Positions 26,818 through 36,083 of a stretch of 64,000 bases of DNA are shown here, one piece after another (positions within the stretch are counted from its first letter, which is position 1; each line of letters starts with the position of its first letter). Below the pieces are notes generated by a model. That model saw only the letters and a list, made by a program, of their open reading frames with translations, ran no database searches and had not been told where the DNA came from. This DNA comes from JAJAZB01 sp964244295 (GTDB taxonomy: Bacteria; Bacteroidota; Bacteroidia; Cytophagales; Spirosomataceae), in the NCBI GenBank assembly GCA_964244295.1, contig CAXTIG010000022.1, forward strand, positions 1 to 64,000, written 5' to 3'. Position numbers and translations under genes: made by a program.

Positions 26818-27924
26818 TCAACGGAACTCGCGCCCGGACGAACGGCCCAGGTGTTCCATCGCACAGCGGAAGCCGATGTACGAGCGGGTCGAGGTTTCGT
26901 ACTCCCAGGTGCGGGTGCCGGTTTCGAGGAAATAAGCGACGTCCTTCCAGGAACCACCGCGAATGATTTTGCGCGGCTCGTTGGGGTCGTTGTTGACGAG
27001 GTTCAAATCCCAGGTAAACACCGTCGAGGCATCGGCGTAGGAGTCGAGGCACCACTCGGCCACGTTACCGGCCATGTTGTAGAGACCGTACTCGTTGGGG
27101 TTGTAGAAATTGGCCGGGGCGGTGTAGGCAAAGCCATCGGCATCGTAATTTCCGCGCTGGGGTTTGAAATTGGCCAGCAAACAGCCTTTGCCGTTGGCGA
27201 CGTAGGGATTTCCCCAGGGGTACTTGGCGGAGGCTTTTCCGCCCCGTGCGGCCCACTCCCACTGCGATTCGGTGGGCAATTCAAACTTAGGCGACATGTA
27301 CTGACCCTCCGTCGTCCGGAATTCGTTGAGAATGCCCGTGCGCCACTTGCAGAAATCGCGGGCACCCTGCCAGCTTACGCCCACCACCGGGTACATATCG
27401 AAAGCCGGGCTGGAGTAGTAGTACTCGGTCATCGGGTCGCCATTGTGGTAGGTGAAGTCCTTGCGCCACACGGTGGTGTCGGGGTAGAGTTTGGTCATGA
27501 TAAACTCCTCGCCCAGCGTCGAAACCGAGTCGGTTAGCATGGCGTTGACAAACTGCCGGTATTCGTTGTTGGTTACTTCGGTGTCATCCATGAAAAACGC
27601 GCTGATGGTCACGCGTTTATTGAAGTTTACCTGGGTAGCGGCCACGTCTTCGTCGGCCTGGCCCATCATGTACGACCCCGACGGAATCAGTACCATGCCC
27701 ATGGGCGTGGGCTGCTTGTAGCCTTTGCGCTGGGTAGCCGCCACTTCACCGTTGACAACGCCCACGTCGCCTTTTCCACGACTGCGGCCTTTGCCTCCCC
27801 CGCTGGCTCCGTCTTTTCCGCCGTCTTTTTTACCGCCGAAAAAACCGCAGCTCTGCATCGTCAGCAGCGGCGCTACCACCAGCAAGCCCAGTACTGCTTT
27901 CTTAAAAATGACCCGATGGTTCAT
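26818..27924 (-). CDS. gldK: Gliding motility/type IX secretion lipoprotein GldK
   Basis: 368 aa. The signal peptide ends in a lipobox with Cys26 (MQSC). A Gly/Lys-rich linker (about 28-55) precedes a formylglycine-generating-enzyme-like fold (about 70-350; VTISAFFMDDTEVTNNEYRQF, LPTESQWEWAARGG, NEYGLYNMAGNVAEW, IIRGGSWKD). In GldK/PorK this fold is structural rather than enzymatic and forms the outer-membrane-linked ring with GldN. It stands second in the cluster after porP. Confidence 0.94.
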   Translation of the reverse strand: MNHRVIFKKAVLGLLVVAPLLTMQSCGFFGGKKDGGKDGASGGGKGRSRGKGDVGVVNGEVAATQRKGYKQPTPMGMVLIPSGSYMMGQADEDVAATQVNFNKRVTISAFFMDDTEVTNNEYRQFVNAMLTDSVSTLGEEFIMTKLYPDTTVWRKDFTYHNGDPMTEYYYSSPAFDMYPVVGVSWQGARDFCKWRTGILNEFRTTEGQYMSPKFELPTESQWEWAARGGKASAKYPWGNPYVANGKGCLLANFKPQRGNYDADGFAYTAPANFYNPNEYGLYNMAGNVAEWCLDSYADASTVFTWDLNLVNNDPNEPRKIIRGGSWKDVAYFLETGTRTWEYETSTRSYIGFRCAMEHLGRSSGREFR

Positions 27925-28245
27925 AGGGTTTGGTCGTTTGACTGTCTCGTAAGTAGAAATTCAGGTATAAAACGGAATTTCAATTCAAATTATATGTGCG
28001 TCGTTGAATTTGCCCTTTCCGTCGCTGAATGAGCCGTTGGGGCTGGGCACTCAGGGCAAAAATAGTCAAAAATGCCGGTTGGCTTCGGTCAATCTCAAAT
28101 CTTTAGCGAACGGCAAGACAAAAATCAGGCCAAGTCTTGGTTTACGGTTCTTGGTTTATGGTTACAACCAACACGCCAAGTCATCCTTGAACCGTAAAGC
28201 GGAACGCCGCCCGCTACAAACCACAAACCGTAAACCACCAAACCC
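27925..28245. other. Intergenic region between porP and gldK
   Basis: 321 bases. The right part holds a word-type palindrome (28129-28240); the left part is AT-rich leader sequence of gldK. I see no convincing promoter box and no gene. Confidence 0.5.
28129..28240. repeat. Word-type palindrome between porP and gldK
   Basis: TGGTTTACGGTT (28138-28149) pairs perfectly with 28226-28237. Neighbouring words (TTGGTTTATGGTT; AACCACAAACC) add imperfect pairing. The arms use the same words as 54.2 and 55.8 kb. Confidence 0.75.
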
Positions 28246-29199
28246 TCAGTACCTAAACCGAGGTGTTCGGACGACACTTCGGCGGGTAATTTTCGGAGCG
28301 GGCAGGGCGTAGCCCAGCATCAGTTCGTACGAAGTCGGCGACTTGGCCCCCTGTCCGCCCACCACGTAATCAAAGGCGAATCCGACGCGGAGCGCGTTGT
28401 TGTTGCCTAGATTCGCCCCGACCAGCGCGCTGAGTGCGTCGCCCTGCCGGTACTGAACGCCCGCCCAGTACCGGTTGTACACGGTGCCCATCACTCCACC
28501 TTCCACCGAGTAGGTGGTCAGGTCGGTTTTCAACAACACCGAGGGGGTCAATTCGAGGTCTTCGGTCAGAAAATAGCGGTAGCCGCCGTGCAGGTAGGCG
28601 CTGGTTTTGAGCGGATTGGTGGCGTTGTCGAGTTTGAATTTGTACTGCGAAGCCAGCAAGTGGTTGACCGCCACACCCACGAACAACGCCGACCCGGAGT
28701 AGTACACGCCCGCGCCCAAATCGGGTTTGGCTTCGTTGATTTTCCCGGTACCGATGAGGTTGTCGTCGGGTTGACGCGCCCGGAGAATGTCGAAATCAAT
28801 CCGTTTGTTGTAAAAACCAGCCCGCAGTCCCAGCGCGAGTTGTCCGCTTTGCAAGGGTATCCGAAAGGCGTAGGAAAGTTGCGCTTCCTGGTTGGATTGC
28901 GGCCCCAGCCGGTCGTTGCTGGCGTAAAAACCCACCGCGCTGCGAATGGTAGCCAGCGGCATCTGAAACGAAAACAACTGCGTGGTGGGCGCGCCGCCAT
29001 CATCGAAACTGCCCTGGTAGCCCGCCCACTGGCTGCGGTGCACCAGTTGAAACCGAATCAGGCCATCGGACCCGGCAGCGGCGGGATTGAGGTAAAGCTG
29101 GTTGAAGAGGTATTGGGTAAACTGAGCATCCTGCTGGGCCAACGCGGGCGGGGCCACTAGCAGGGCCAGCACTACGATTCGGAGGTAACGATTTTTCAT
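28246..29199 (-). CDS. porP: PorP/SprF family type IX secretion membrane protein
   Basis: 317 aa. The signal peptide (1-22, APPALAQ) is followed at once by QFTQYLFNQLYLNPAAAGSDG, the N-terminal hallmark of PorP/SprF. The rest is a predicted beta-barrel (alternating strands, LGAGVYYSGSALFVGVAVNHL, ALRVGFAFDYVVG). PorP proteins sit in the outer membrane and anchor substrates or ring parts of the type IX system. It is first in the order porP-gldK-gldL-gldM-gldN, the arrangement known from Porphyromonas porPKLMN, which supports this assignment over an unlinked SprF paralogue. Confidence 0.9.
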   Translation of the reverse strand: MKNRYLRIVVLALLVAPPALAQQDAQFTQYLFNQLYLNPAAAGSDGLIRFQLVHRSQWAGYQGSFDDGGAPTTQLFSFQMPLATIRSAVGFYASNDRLGPQSNQEAQLSYAFRIPLQSGQLALGLRAGFYNKRIDFDILRARQPDDNLIGTGKINEAKPDLGAGVYYSGSALFVGVAVNHLLASQYKFKLDNATNPLKTSAYLHGGYRYFLTEDLELTPSVLLKTDLTTYSVEGGVMGTVYNRYWAGVQYRQGDALSALVGANLGNNNALRVGFAFDYVVGGQGAKSPTSYELMLGYALPAPKITRRSVVRTPRFRY

Positions 29200-29377
29200 A
29201 AAAACTCAAAATCTGGGAATTGACAGCGCCCATCCGGGCCGGTCAATCCGAGCGTTAAAAAACAGCAAAGCGGCGGTATTTCCAAGCCCGCTCCTTTTTT
29301 CTGTCTTACCTAACGGTACGGCGGGGGCTTTGTTGCGAGTTGCCGCCTCGGAATCGACAAAAGCATATGGAAAAACG

Positions 29378-31018
29378 TCAGGGCACTTTTTTGGAGAACA
29401 CGTAAAAATTCTGATCCACGCTCAGGCTGACTTCGCCGGTGGCGGGGAGTGTTTGCCAGCCGGTCGTTGGGCGCAGTTCGCGAAGCGGAGCCGTTTCGCC
29501 CACCCGCACCCGCAGGGGCAGGTCAAAGCCCTCAACACAGTTGGCCCAGCGGTAACGGATACCGCCTTCGACCGGCTGGTATTCGAGCATCGGGATGCGC
29601 ACGTCGCGGAGGTACTGGTCGAAGAACGGCTTTAGGTTTCGCCCGACTTTTTGACTCAAAAACTGCTCGACCTGGCTTCCGCTGATGGTTTGGTGGTAAA
29701 ATTTACGGTTCATTTCCCGTAAAATTCCGCGCCATTTTTCGTCGTTGTTCACCACCTGCCGGAGGGTGTGAAGCATATTCCCACCTTTGTAGTACATATC
29801 GCCGGAGCCGCTGTGGCTAACGTTGAATGGGCCCTGGATGGGCCGGTCATTGCGGATGACTTTCCGACAACCAATCACGTAAGCCGCCCCCGCTTCCTTG
29901 CCGAACTGAGACTCGGTGAACAGGTTTTCGGCGTAGTTGGTGAAGCTTTCGTGAATCCACATATCGGCCACGTCGCGGTTGGTGAGGCTGTTGGCAAACC
30001 ACTCGTGGCCCGACTCGTGGATGATGATAAAATCCCACTTCAGCCCCCAGCCCGTACCCGACAAATCGCGGCCCCGGTAGCCGTTGCGAAAGCCATTGCC
30101 GTAGGTCACCGAACTCTGGTGCTCCATGCCGAGGTAGGGGGCCTGCACGAGTTTGTAGCCGTCTTTGTAAAATGGGTACGGCCCAAACCAGTGCTCGAAG
30201 GCCCGCAGCATGGGTTTGGCCTGGGCAAACTGCCGCCGCCCCGCCGCTTCGCGTTCGGGCAGGGTGTAAAAATCGAGCGTCAGCACGCCTTTCTCGCCCC
30301 GCAGCGTGTCACTCCAGTGGACGTAGGTGCCGATGTTGAGATTCACCCCGTAGCTGTTGATGGGATTGGATACGTACCACTCAAAGGTGTGCGTACCGTC
30401 GTCGTGTTCGGTCACGCGCCGCAGCCGCCCGTTCGATACGTCGGTCAGGGCCTGGGGCACGGTCACGCTGAGGGCCAGGCTGTCGGGTTCGTCGGCGGGG
30501 TGGTCTTTGCAGGGCCACCAGACGCTGGCCCCGATGCCCTGGCAGGCCGTCGCCACGAAGGGGTGGCCCGTCGTGTCACGACTCCACACGAATCCCCCAT
30601 CCCAGGGTGGGTTTTTCGCCACGCGGGGTTTTCCGGCGTAGAACACGGTCAGCGATTCGGTACGGCCCGGTCGCTGGGGTTTTTGGAGCGTCACGAAGTA
30701 CGCGTTGCCGTCCTGCCGGTAGGCGAGTTCGCGCCCGTCCTGCTCGATTTTCAGCACCTTCAACGGTCGCTGTAAATCCACTTGCAGGGTTTGGTTCGCC
30801 TTCAAAACCCGGTAGCGAATCAAATTGCTTCCGCCGATGCTGCTGTCAGCAGGGTTGACGCGTACCCGGAGGTGGTAAAACTGAAGGTCCCACCAGGCCC
30901 GCTGGGGTGTGATGCTGCCGCGCAGGGTGTCGTCGTGGGTGAAGACGAATTTTTGGGCAGAGGCCGAGGAGCCGGATAGTAAAATGCAGAGAAAGAGAAG
31001 TTTACGAAAAAATTCCAT
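29378..31018 (-). CDS. Exported M1 family metallopeptidase (aminopeptidase)
   Basis: 546 aa from the ATG at 31018, chosen because it starts the signal peptide MEFFRKLLFLCILLSGSSAS; the open frame runs further upstream only through a palindrome. The zinc site HESGHEW with the downstream glutamate in IHESFTNYAE (HExxH-18-E) is at about residue 333, and the substrate-binding GMEH (the GAMEN equivalent) at about 298. M1 enzymes remove N-terminal residues from peptides. Shorter than most M1 proteins because it lacks the large C-terminal helical domain. It is followed on the same strand by porP and preceded by the S9 peptidase. Confidence 0.92.
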   Translation of the reverse strand: MEFFRKLLFLCILLSGSSASAQKFVFTHDDTLRGSITPQRAWWDLQFYHLRVRVNPADSSIGGSNLIRYRVLKANQTLQVDLQRPLKVLKIEQDGRELAYRQDGNAYFVTLQKPQRPGRTESLTVFYAGKPRVAKNPPWDGGFVWSRDTTGHPFVATACQGIGASVWWPCKDHPADEPDSLALSVTVPQALTDVSNGRLRRVTEHDDGTHTFEWYVSNPINSYGVNLNIGTYVHWSDTLRGEKGVLTLDFYTLPEREAAGRRQFAQAKPMLRAFEHWFGPYPFYKDGYKLVQAPYLGMEHQSSVTYGNGFRNGYRGRDLSGTGWGLKWDFIIIHESGHEWFANSLTNRDVADMWIHESFTNYAENLFTESQFGKEAGAAYVIGCRKVIRNDRPIQGPFNVSHSGSGDMYYKGGNMLHTLRQVVNNDEKWRGILREMNRKFYHQTISGSQVEQFLSQKVGRNLKPFFDQYLRDVRIPMLEYQPVEGGIRYRWANCVEGFDLPLRVRVGETAPLRELRPTTGWQTLPATGEVSLSVDQNFYVFSKKVP

Positions 31019-31050
31019 TAAAGATTTAGTTTTTAAAAAATTGTAGCACC

Positions 31051-31195
31051 GATTCCCCTCCTTGATAAAGGCCACCGTGGCGCGGCGGGGTGCCGCGAAG
31101 CGGCGGGGTGGTTCGGCCGAGTTGCAAGCTGCTCTTATCTTCCACCCAACCACCCCGCCCCTATGGGGCACCCCTCCTTAAAAAGGAGGGGAATC
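31051..31195. repeat. GC-rich compound palindrome between the S9 and M1 peptidase genes
   Basis: Outer arms GATTCCCCTCCTT (31051-31063 with 31183-31195) and inner arms GGCGGGGTGGTT/AACCACCCCGCC. It is related in style, not in full sequence, to the 22.7 and 56.4 kb repeats. Confidence 0.8.
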
Positions 31196-31213
31196 TCAAT
31201 CTCTTCAAACCCT

Positions 31214-33376
31214 TCACCTCGCCCCCGGCGGGCAATGTTCGAGCAGGTAGCGGGTGTAGAGCGTGCGCAGGTGTTGGGTCGTGCCCGGCCCTTCCGAAAT
31301 GCCGTGGGTGCGGTTGGGGTAAGGCATCACCTGAAACTGTTTGTTGTGCCGGATCAACTCGTTGATCAGCACTTCGGCGTTGGCGTAGTGAACGTTGTCG
31401 TCGCCGGTGCCGTGGATGTAGAGCAGGTTGCCGCGCAGGTTTTTGGCGTAAGTCACGGGCGAACCGGCCACAAAGTCCTCCCTGTTTTCCTGGGGCAACC
31501 CCATGTAGCGTTCCTGGTAAATGTTGTCGTAAAAAAGCTGGTTGCCCACCGCCGCGATGGCAATGCCGGTTTTGTAAATTTTCGGGTACTGAAACAGCAA
31601 GTGCAAGGTGGTAGAACCGCCCCCGCTCCAGCCCCAGACCGCCACCCGGCTGGTGTCGAGGTAGGCGTGCCGTTGAAACAATTTCTTCGCGCCCATCGCC
31701 TGGTCGCGGACGTTGAGCCGCCCGATTTGCCGGTAAATCGCCTTCCGCCAGGCGGCTCCTTTCAGCGTGGGCGTACCCCGGTTGTCGAGGGCCACGTAGC
31801 AGTAGCCCGCTGCGGCCATGTCACCCTCGAAGAGGCGGTTGGCTCCCGCCGCGTACACGTCGTTGGTGGTAGTACTGGCCGGTTCGCCGTAGACGTGGAA
31901 AACGACGGGGTATTTTTTCGTGCTGTCAAAATTCGCTGGTTTTTGCATCCAGCCGTCAAGCGTAACGCCGTCGTCGGTGGTGAGGGTGAAAAACTCGACG
32001 TTCCGGCGCGGGGCGCGGGCGGTGGTCGGGGCGGGAAGTTCGCGGACGATTCTGTGGTCGGGCAGACGCACCCAGGCACTCGTCGGGGCCACGGCGTGGC
32101 TGTTGAAGGTATGCCGGGCCAGCCGCCCACCGGGGGCCACGTCGTAGCCGTGGGTCCCGGCGAGCGTGGTGGGCGTGAGTCGTTGTAGTTTTCCGGTGCC
32201 GTCGAGGCCCGTTCGGAACAAATACCGCTGGGTCGGGGCCTGGGGCGAGGCGATGAAATACACCGACCGGCCCGTTTCGTCAATCCGACTCAGCGTCGAA
32301 ATATCGAAGTTCCCCGGTGTAAGCAGCGTTTCGCGCTTCCCGTCGCGACTGAGTTTGTACAGGTGCCGCCAGCCGTCTTTTTCCGAAACCCAGAGAAACG
32401 ATTTCCCCCCATCGAGCCATTCCCAGCCGCTGGGGTCGTCGTCGTTCCACCGGGCTTTGCTGTCGATCCAGGCGGCATCGGTTTCGGTGAAAATGGGTCG
32501 GACGGCTCCCGTGGCGGCATTCGCCAGAAACAACACGCTCCGGTTTTGCTTGCGGTTGAGTTGCTGAAGAATCAGTTCGGGCGCGTCGGGCGTCCATTCC
32601 ATCCGAATCAGGTAGTGTTGCTGCGGGTCGCCGGGCACGGCCAGCCAGGTGGTTGGGCCGCCGGTGGCGCTCACCACGCCGAGGCGGGCGGGCGAGGGCG
32701 CTTCGCCCACTTTCGGGTACTCGACGGGCACGGCGTAGGAGTACGTCGAGTCGGTGGTGTTGAGCATCAGGTAATCGCGGATGCCCGTGGCGTCCACCTG
32801 CCAGTAGGCGATTTTGGTGCCGTCGGGACTCCAGCGGAAGCCATCGCGGCAACCGAATTCTTCCTCGTAGGCCCAGTCGAAAGTGCCGTTGATGCGCTTG
32901 CGGGTGCCGTCGGTGCTGAGGGAGGTCGTTTCGCCGCTGGCCAGGTTTTCAACGAACAAGTTGTTTTTGCTCACGTAGGCCACCCGCGTGCCGTCGGGCG
33001 AAAGCTTGGCGTAGAGCAGCGACTGGGCGGGTTGGCCTTTACCGATTTGCCGCAGGCTACCCGTTTTTCGGTTCAAAAAATAATAATCCCCCCGCGTGTG
33101 GTAGCGCCAGACCCGGGCCGTGTTCGTAAAAATCAGCACACCCGCCGAATCGTGGGTGAAGGCGAAATCGGCGACGGGCCGGGCGGCCAGTTGGTCTTTC
33201 GTAACCAGGCTGGTTTCCCGGCCCGTGGCGGCATCAGTGCGCACGATGCCCCCGCCGGAAACCGACACGTAGCCACTGCCGTCGGCGGTCCAGCGCAGGC
33301 TTCGGGTGCGGAATTGGGCGGAAACCGAGTAGCCAAAGAGCAGGAGATTGACGAGGAAAAAGACGGTTGTTTTCAT
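31214..33376 (-). CDS. Exported S9 family prolyl oligopeptidase, DPP-IV type
   Basis: 720 aa. Signal peptide 1-20 (GYSVSAQ), an N-terminal beta-propeller (about 30-460) with DWAYEEEFG (about 165), the double-glutamate motif that binds the free N-terminus in DPP-IV, and a C-terminal alpha/beta hydrolase with GWSGGG (Ser about 583), GTGDDNVH (Asp about 657) and NRTHGIS (His about 690). DPP-IV enzymes release X-Pro or X-Ala dipeptides. It lies next to an M1 aminopeptidase and three hydroxyproline genes on the same strand, which together could use proline-rich peptides (inference). Confidence 0.92.
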   Translation of the reverse strand: MKTTVFFLVNLLLFGYSVSAQFRTRSLRWTADGSGYVSVSGGGIVRTDAATGRETSLVTKDQLAARPVADFAFTHDSAGVLIFTNTARVWRYHTRGDYYFLNRKTGSLRQIGKGQPAQSLLYAKLSPDGTRVAYVSKNNLFVENLASGETTSLSTDGTRKRINGTFDWAYEEEFGCRDGFRWSPDGTKIAYWQVDATGIRDYLMLNTTDSTYSYAVPVEYPKVGEAPSPARLGVVSATGGPTTWLAVPGDPQQHYLIRMEWTPDAPELILQQLNRKQNRSVLFLANAATGAVRPIFTETDAAWIDSKARWNDDDPSGWEWLDGGKSFLWVSEKDGWRHLYKLSRDGKRETLLTPGNFDISTLSRIDETGRSVYFIASPQAPTQRYLFRTGLDGTGKLQRLTPTTLAGTHGYDVAPGGRLARHTFNSHAVAPTSAWVRLPDHRIVRELPAPTTARAPRRNVEFFTLTTDDGVTLDGWMQKPANFDSTKKYPVVFHVYGEPASTTTNDVYAAGANRLFEGDMAAAGYCYVALDNRGTPTLKGAAWRKAIYRQIGRLNVRDQAMGAKKLFQRHAYLDTSRVAVWGWSGGGSTTLHLLFQYPKIYKTGIAIAAVGNQLFYDNIYQERYMGLPQENREDFVAGSPVTYAKNLRGNLLYIHGTGDDNVHYANAEVLINELIRHNKQFQVMPYPNRTHGISEGPGTTQHLRTLYTRYLLEHCPPGAR

Positions 33377-33421
33377 GAAAAGCGGTTCTTTTTTGTCATT
33401 TTTTGGAAGATGAATAGGTGA

Positions 33422-33505
33422 CGGTCACGCTGAGCAGAGTCGAAGCGCGTGTGGTGGGCCGACGCTGACCAGCCGCACGCGCTTCGACTCCGCTCAGCGT
33501 GACCG
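33422..33505. repeat. CTGAGCG-type palindrome before the FAD dehydrogenase
   Basis: 30-bp arms (33422-33451 and 33476-33505) with one mismatch; the core is CGCTGAGCGGAGTCGAAGCG. It belongs to the same family as 35990, 42247, 43632 and 60309. It separates the stop of the dehydrogenase gene from the S9 start. Confidence 0.93.
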
Positions 33506-33520
33506 TGTCAACAAAAAAAA

Positions 33521-34765
33521 TTACCCAAACCGCCCCGGCGCAAACGGCTCCAGTGGCACACTCGTCGCCTGACTCGTCAGCAACTCCGTCACCAGTTTTC
33601 CCGTGGCCGGGCCGAGGCTGAGGCCCATCATGCCGTGGCCGGTGGCGAGGGTTAGGTTTTTCAAATGCCCCGCCCGCCCAATGTACGGCAGGCCATCAGG
33701 TGAACAAGGCCGCAGACCGCTCCAGACGCGTTCCGTGGCGGGCATCGCCACGGGCAGGTCGGGGTAGTAGCGGTTGATGGACTGCACGATGCCCCGCACC
33801 CGGTTGGGGTTGACCCGCAGGTCAGTTCCGGCAATTTCGAGCGTTCCCGCAAGGCGAATGGCCCCATTCATCGGCGTGACCGTGGCACGGGCTTCGAGCA
33901 AAATGGCCGGAACACGGAGGGGTTGCCCCGCCGTGCCGACCGAAAAACTGTAGCCCTTGCCGCCCTGAAGCGGGAGCGAGAACCCCATTTTCCGCGTCAG
34001 TTCGGGCGACCAGGCCCCCGCCGCCAGCACCACTTCGTCTACGTCCGTCGCGCCGCTCGGTGTCACCACGGCGCGGATTCGCCCGTTTTCAACGCTGAAA
34101 TCCGTCACCGGCGTCTTTTCAAGCAACGCAACTCCTACCCCACGCAGGTGCGCCACCAACCCCGCCACGAGCTGATTCGGCGACAGATGCGCATCGCCGG
34201 GGTAAAAAACGCCTCCCCGCACCGTGACGTGGGCTTCGGGTTCGAGCGCCTGCACCTCCGCCCCCGAAAGCACCCGCGCTTCCACGCCCGTCGCGTTGGC
34301 GAGGCGGGCTTCGTCGGCCAGTTCGTGCGCCGATTCTGCCGTTTGGTAAAGCATCAGCAGGCCGCGTTCCTGCCAGCCGAAGTCCATTTCGCCGCTCGCG
34401 GCCAGGGTTTGGTACAGGCCTTTGCTCAACCAACTCAGCTCGCGCAGCACCGGCACCGACCGCTCGACGTGGGCGGCGGTGGCATTTTTGTAAAACAGCC
34501 AACCCCAGCGCAGCAAATCGGCACTCAGGCGGGGTTTGACGTAAAACGGACTCGTCGGGCGCAGCATCCAGCGGATTCCTTTGGCGATCATGCCCGGCGC
34601 GGCCAGCGGCACGACGTGGCTCGGCACCACCATGCCCGCGTTGCCGTGCGAACAGCCGTCGCTGAAGGTTTCTTTTTCAAAAACCGTCACCTCACAACCG
34701 GCTTTTTGCAAAAAATACGCGCTAAACAAGCCGATGATGCCACCGCCGATGATGCCGATTTTCAC
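33521..34765 (-). CDS. FAD-dependent D-amino acid dehydrogenase, probably D-hydroxyproline dehydrogenase
   Basis: 414 aa, DadA/DAO family. The FAD-binding Rossmann motif is at the N-terminus (IGIIGGGIIGLFSAYFL, 4-19, with Glu at the end of the second strand), followed by DGCSHGNAGMVVPSH, and the C-terminal GLRPCSPDGLPYIG and ATGHGMMGLSLGPATG contact the flavin. It would oxidise an N-terminal-free D-imino acid to the imine. Its position directly behind a hydroxyproline epimerase and a DapA-like deaminase gene points to cis-4-hydroxy-D-proline as substrate; D-proline or another D-amino acid cannot be excluded. Confidence 0.85.
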   Translation of the reverse strand: MKIGIIGGGIIGLFSAYFLQKAGCEVTVFEKETFSDGCSHGNAGMVVPSHVVPLAAPGMIAKGIRWMLRPTSPFYVKPRLSADLLRWGWLFYKNATAAHVERSVPVLRELSWLSKGLYQTLAASGEMDFGWQERGLLMLYQTAESAHELADEARLANATGVEARVLSGAEVQALEPEAHVTVRGGVFYPGDAHLSPNQLVAGLVAHLRGVGVALLEKTPVTDFSVENGRIRAVVTPSGATDVDEVVLAAGAWSPELTRKMGFSLPLQGGKGYSFSVGTAGQPLRVPAILLEARATVTPMNGAIRLAGTLEIAGTDLRVNPNRVRGIVQSINRYYPDLPVAMPATERVWSGLRPCSPDGLPYIGRAGHLKNLTLATGHGMMGLSLGPATGKLVTELLTSQATSVPLEPFAPGRFG

Positions 34766-34808
34766 GTTGAATTTGGTTAATAGTTCTGTTTTCGAGAAAA
34801 CCCAGGCC

Positions 34809-34910
34809 TGTCATCCCGACGCAGGAGGGATCTCGTTGGGAGTGCAAGAATATTGGCTATCGGCAAGAAACATGATTGGCCAACGAGATCCCTCCTACGT
34901 CGGGATGACA
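34809..34910. repeat. TGTCATCCCGACG-type palindrome between dehydrogenase and epimerase genes
   Basis: 31-bp arms (34809-34839 and 34880-34910), one mismatch, 40-base spacer. The start TGTCATCC and the segment GGATCTCGTTGG also occur in the 43632 element, linking the two. Confidence 0.93.
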
Positions 34911-34942
34911 AACCCGGTTTTTCACAACCACACTCCGCTTCG

Positions 34943-35947
34943 TCAAATCACCTGAAAACCATGAACATACGGATCTTCGTCGTCCAGAATTAACTGATTG
35001 AACCCGTGAATAATGGCCCAGCCCTCGATGCTGGGAACGATGGCGGGCCGACCGCCCAACTCGGTTTCGGCCTCCACCCGCCCGATGAATTTGGAGCCGA
35101 TGATGCTTTCGTGGATGAATTCCTGACCCGGTTTCAACCAGCCCTTCGCGTGCCACTGCGCCAGCCGGGCCGAGGTGCCGGTGCCGCAGGGCGAGCGGTC
35201 GATGGCTTTGTCGCCGTAAAACACGGCGTTGCGGGCGGTGGAGGTGGGGTCAAGGGGTTGGCCCGTCCACAAAAGATGGCTCAGGCCCCGGATGGTGTGG
35301 TTTTCGGGGTGAACGAAGGAATGCGCCTCGTTCAGCCGCTGCCGCAGCACCCGGCTCCAGGCCACGAGTTGTTCGGCGGTAAAGTGCTGCAAACCCGGAA
35401 AATTGGCTTGCTCGTCCACGATGGCGTAGAAGTTTCCGCCGTAGGCCACGTCCACCGTCAGGTCACCCAAGTCGGGGCAGGACACGGTCAGATTTTCGGC
35501 GGCGAGGTACGATTTCACGTTCGTAATCCGCACCGATTTCACCTTTTTTCCTTCCTGCCGGTACTCGGCCCGCACCAGCCCGGCGGGTACTTCGAGGTGG
35601 AGCACCCCCGGCGTTCGGGGCGTAATCAGGCCCTGCTCGATGGCCACCGTGACCGTGCCGATGGTGCCGTGCCCGCACATGGGCAAGCAGCCCGACGTTT
35701 CAATAAACAGCACCCCGGCGTCGTTTTGCGGGTCGGCGGGCGGGTAGAGAATGCTGCCCGACATCAGGTCGTGGCCACGCGGCTCGAACATCAGCCCCCG
35801 GCGAATCCAGTCGTACTCGCGCAGAAAATGCTGGCGTTTTTCGCTCATCGTTGCCCCGACCAAGTGCGGAATCGCCCCGCCCGTGACCACCCGCACGGGG
35901 TTGCCGCAAGTGTGGGCGTCGATGCAGAAAAAAGACTTGACGGGCAT
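34943..35947 (-). CDS. Proline racemase family protein, probable 4-hydroxyproline 2-epimerase
   Basis: 334 aa. Both catalytic cysteines are present: Cys91 in MCGHGTIG and Cys254 in DRSPCGTGTSA, which indicates a two-base racemase/epimerase rather than the Thr-containing dehydratase branch. Family knowledge: these enzymes interconvert trans-4-hydroxy-L-proline and cis-4-hydroxy-D-proline or racemise proline. The FAD dehydrogenase and DapA-like gene on either side fit the hydroxyproline route. The gene is separated from both neighbours by long palindromes, so whether it is co-transcribed is open. Confidence 0.9.
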   Translation of the reverse strand: MPVKSFFCIDAHTCGNPVRVVTGGAIPHLVGATMSEKRQHFLREYDWIRRGLMFEPRGHDLMSGSILYPPADPQNDAGVLFIETSGCLPMCGHGTIGTVTVAIEQGLITPRTPGVLHLEVPAGLVRAEYRQEGKKVKSVRITNVKSYLAAENLTVSCPDLGDLTVDVAYGGNFYAIVDEQANFPGLQHFTAEQLVAWSRVLRQRLNEAHSFVHPENHTIRGLSHLLWTGQPLDPTSTARNAVFYGDKAIDRSPCGTGTSARLAQWHAKGWLKPGQEFIHESIIGSKFIGRVEAETELGGRPAIVPSIEGWAIIHGFNQLILDDEDPYVHGFQVI

Positions 35948-35989
35948 GGGGATTGGGTAAATAGGTAATTAGGGAGTGGGTAATTGGAG

Positions 35990-36083
35990 AGAGGGGTCAC
36001 CCTGAGCGGAGTCGAAGGGCGTGCGGCTGGTACCGGAGCAGGCCTACCGCACACCCTTCGACTCCGCTCAGGGTGACCCCTCT
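35990..36083. repeat. CTGAGCG-type palindrome overlapping the stop of the DapA-like gene
   Basis: 37-bp arms (35990-36026 and 36047-36083) with one mismatch; core CCCTGAGCGGAGTCGAAGGG. The right arm reaches into the stop codon of the minus-strand gene (36082-36084). Confidence 0.94.

Noticed and set aside
33521..34765. Annotation as glycine oxidase or sarcosine oxidase
   Set aside because: The neighbourhood with a two-cysteine epimerase and a DapA-like deaminase fits a D-hydroxyproline dehydrogenase better; the sequence alone does not decide.
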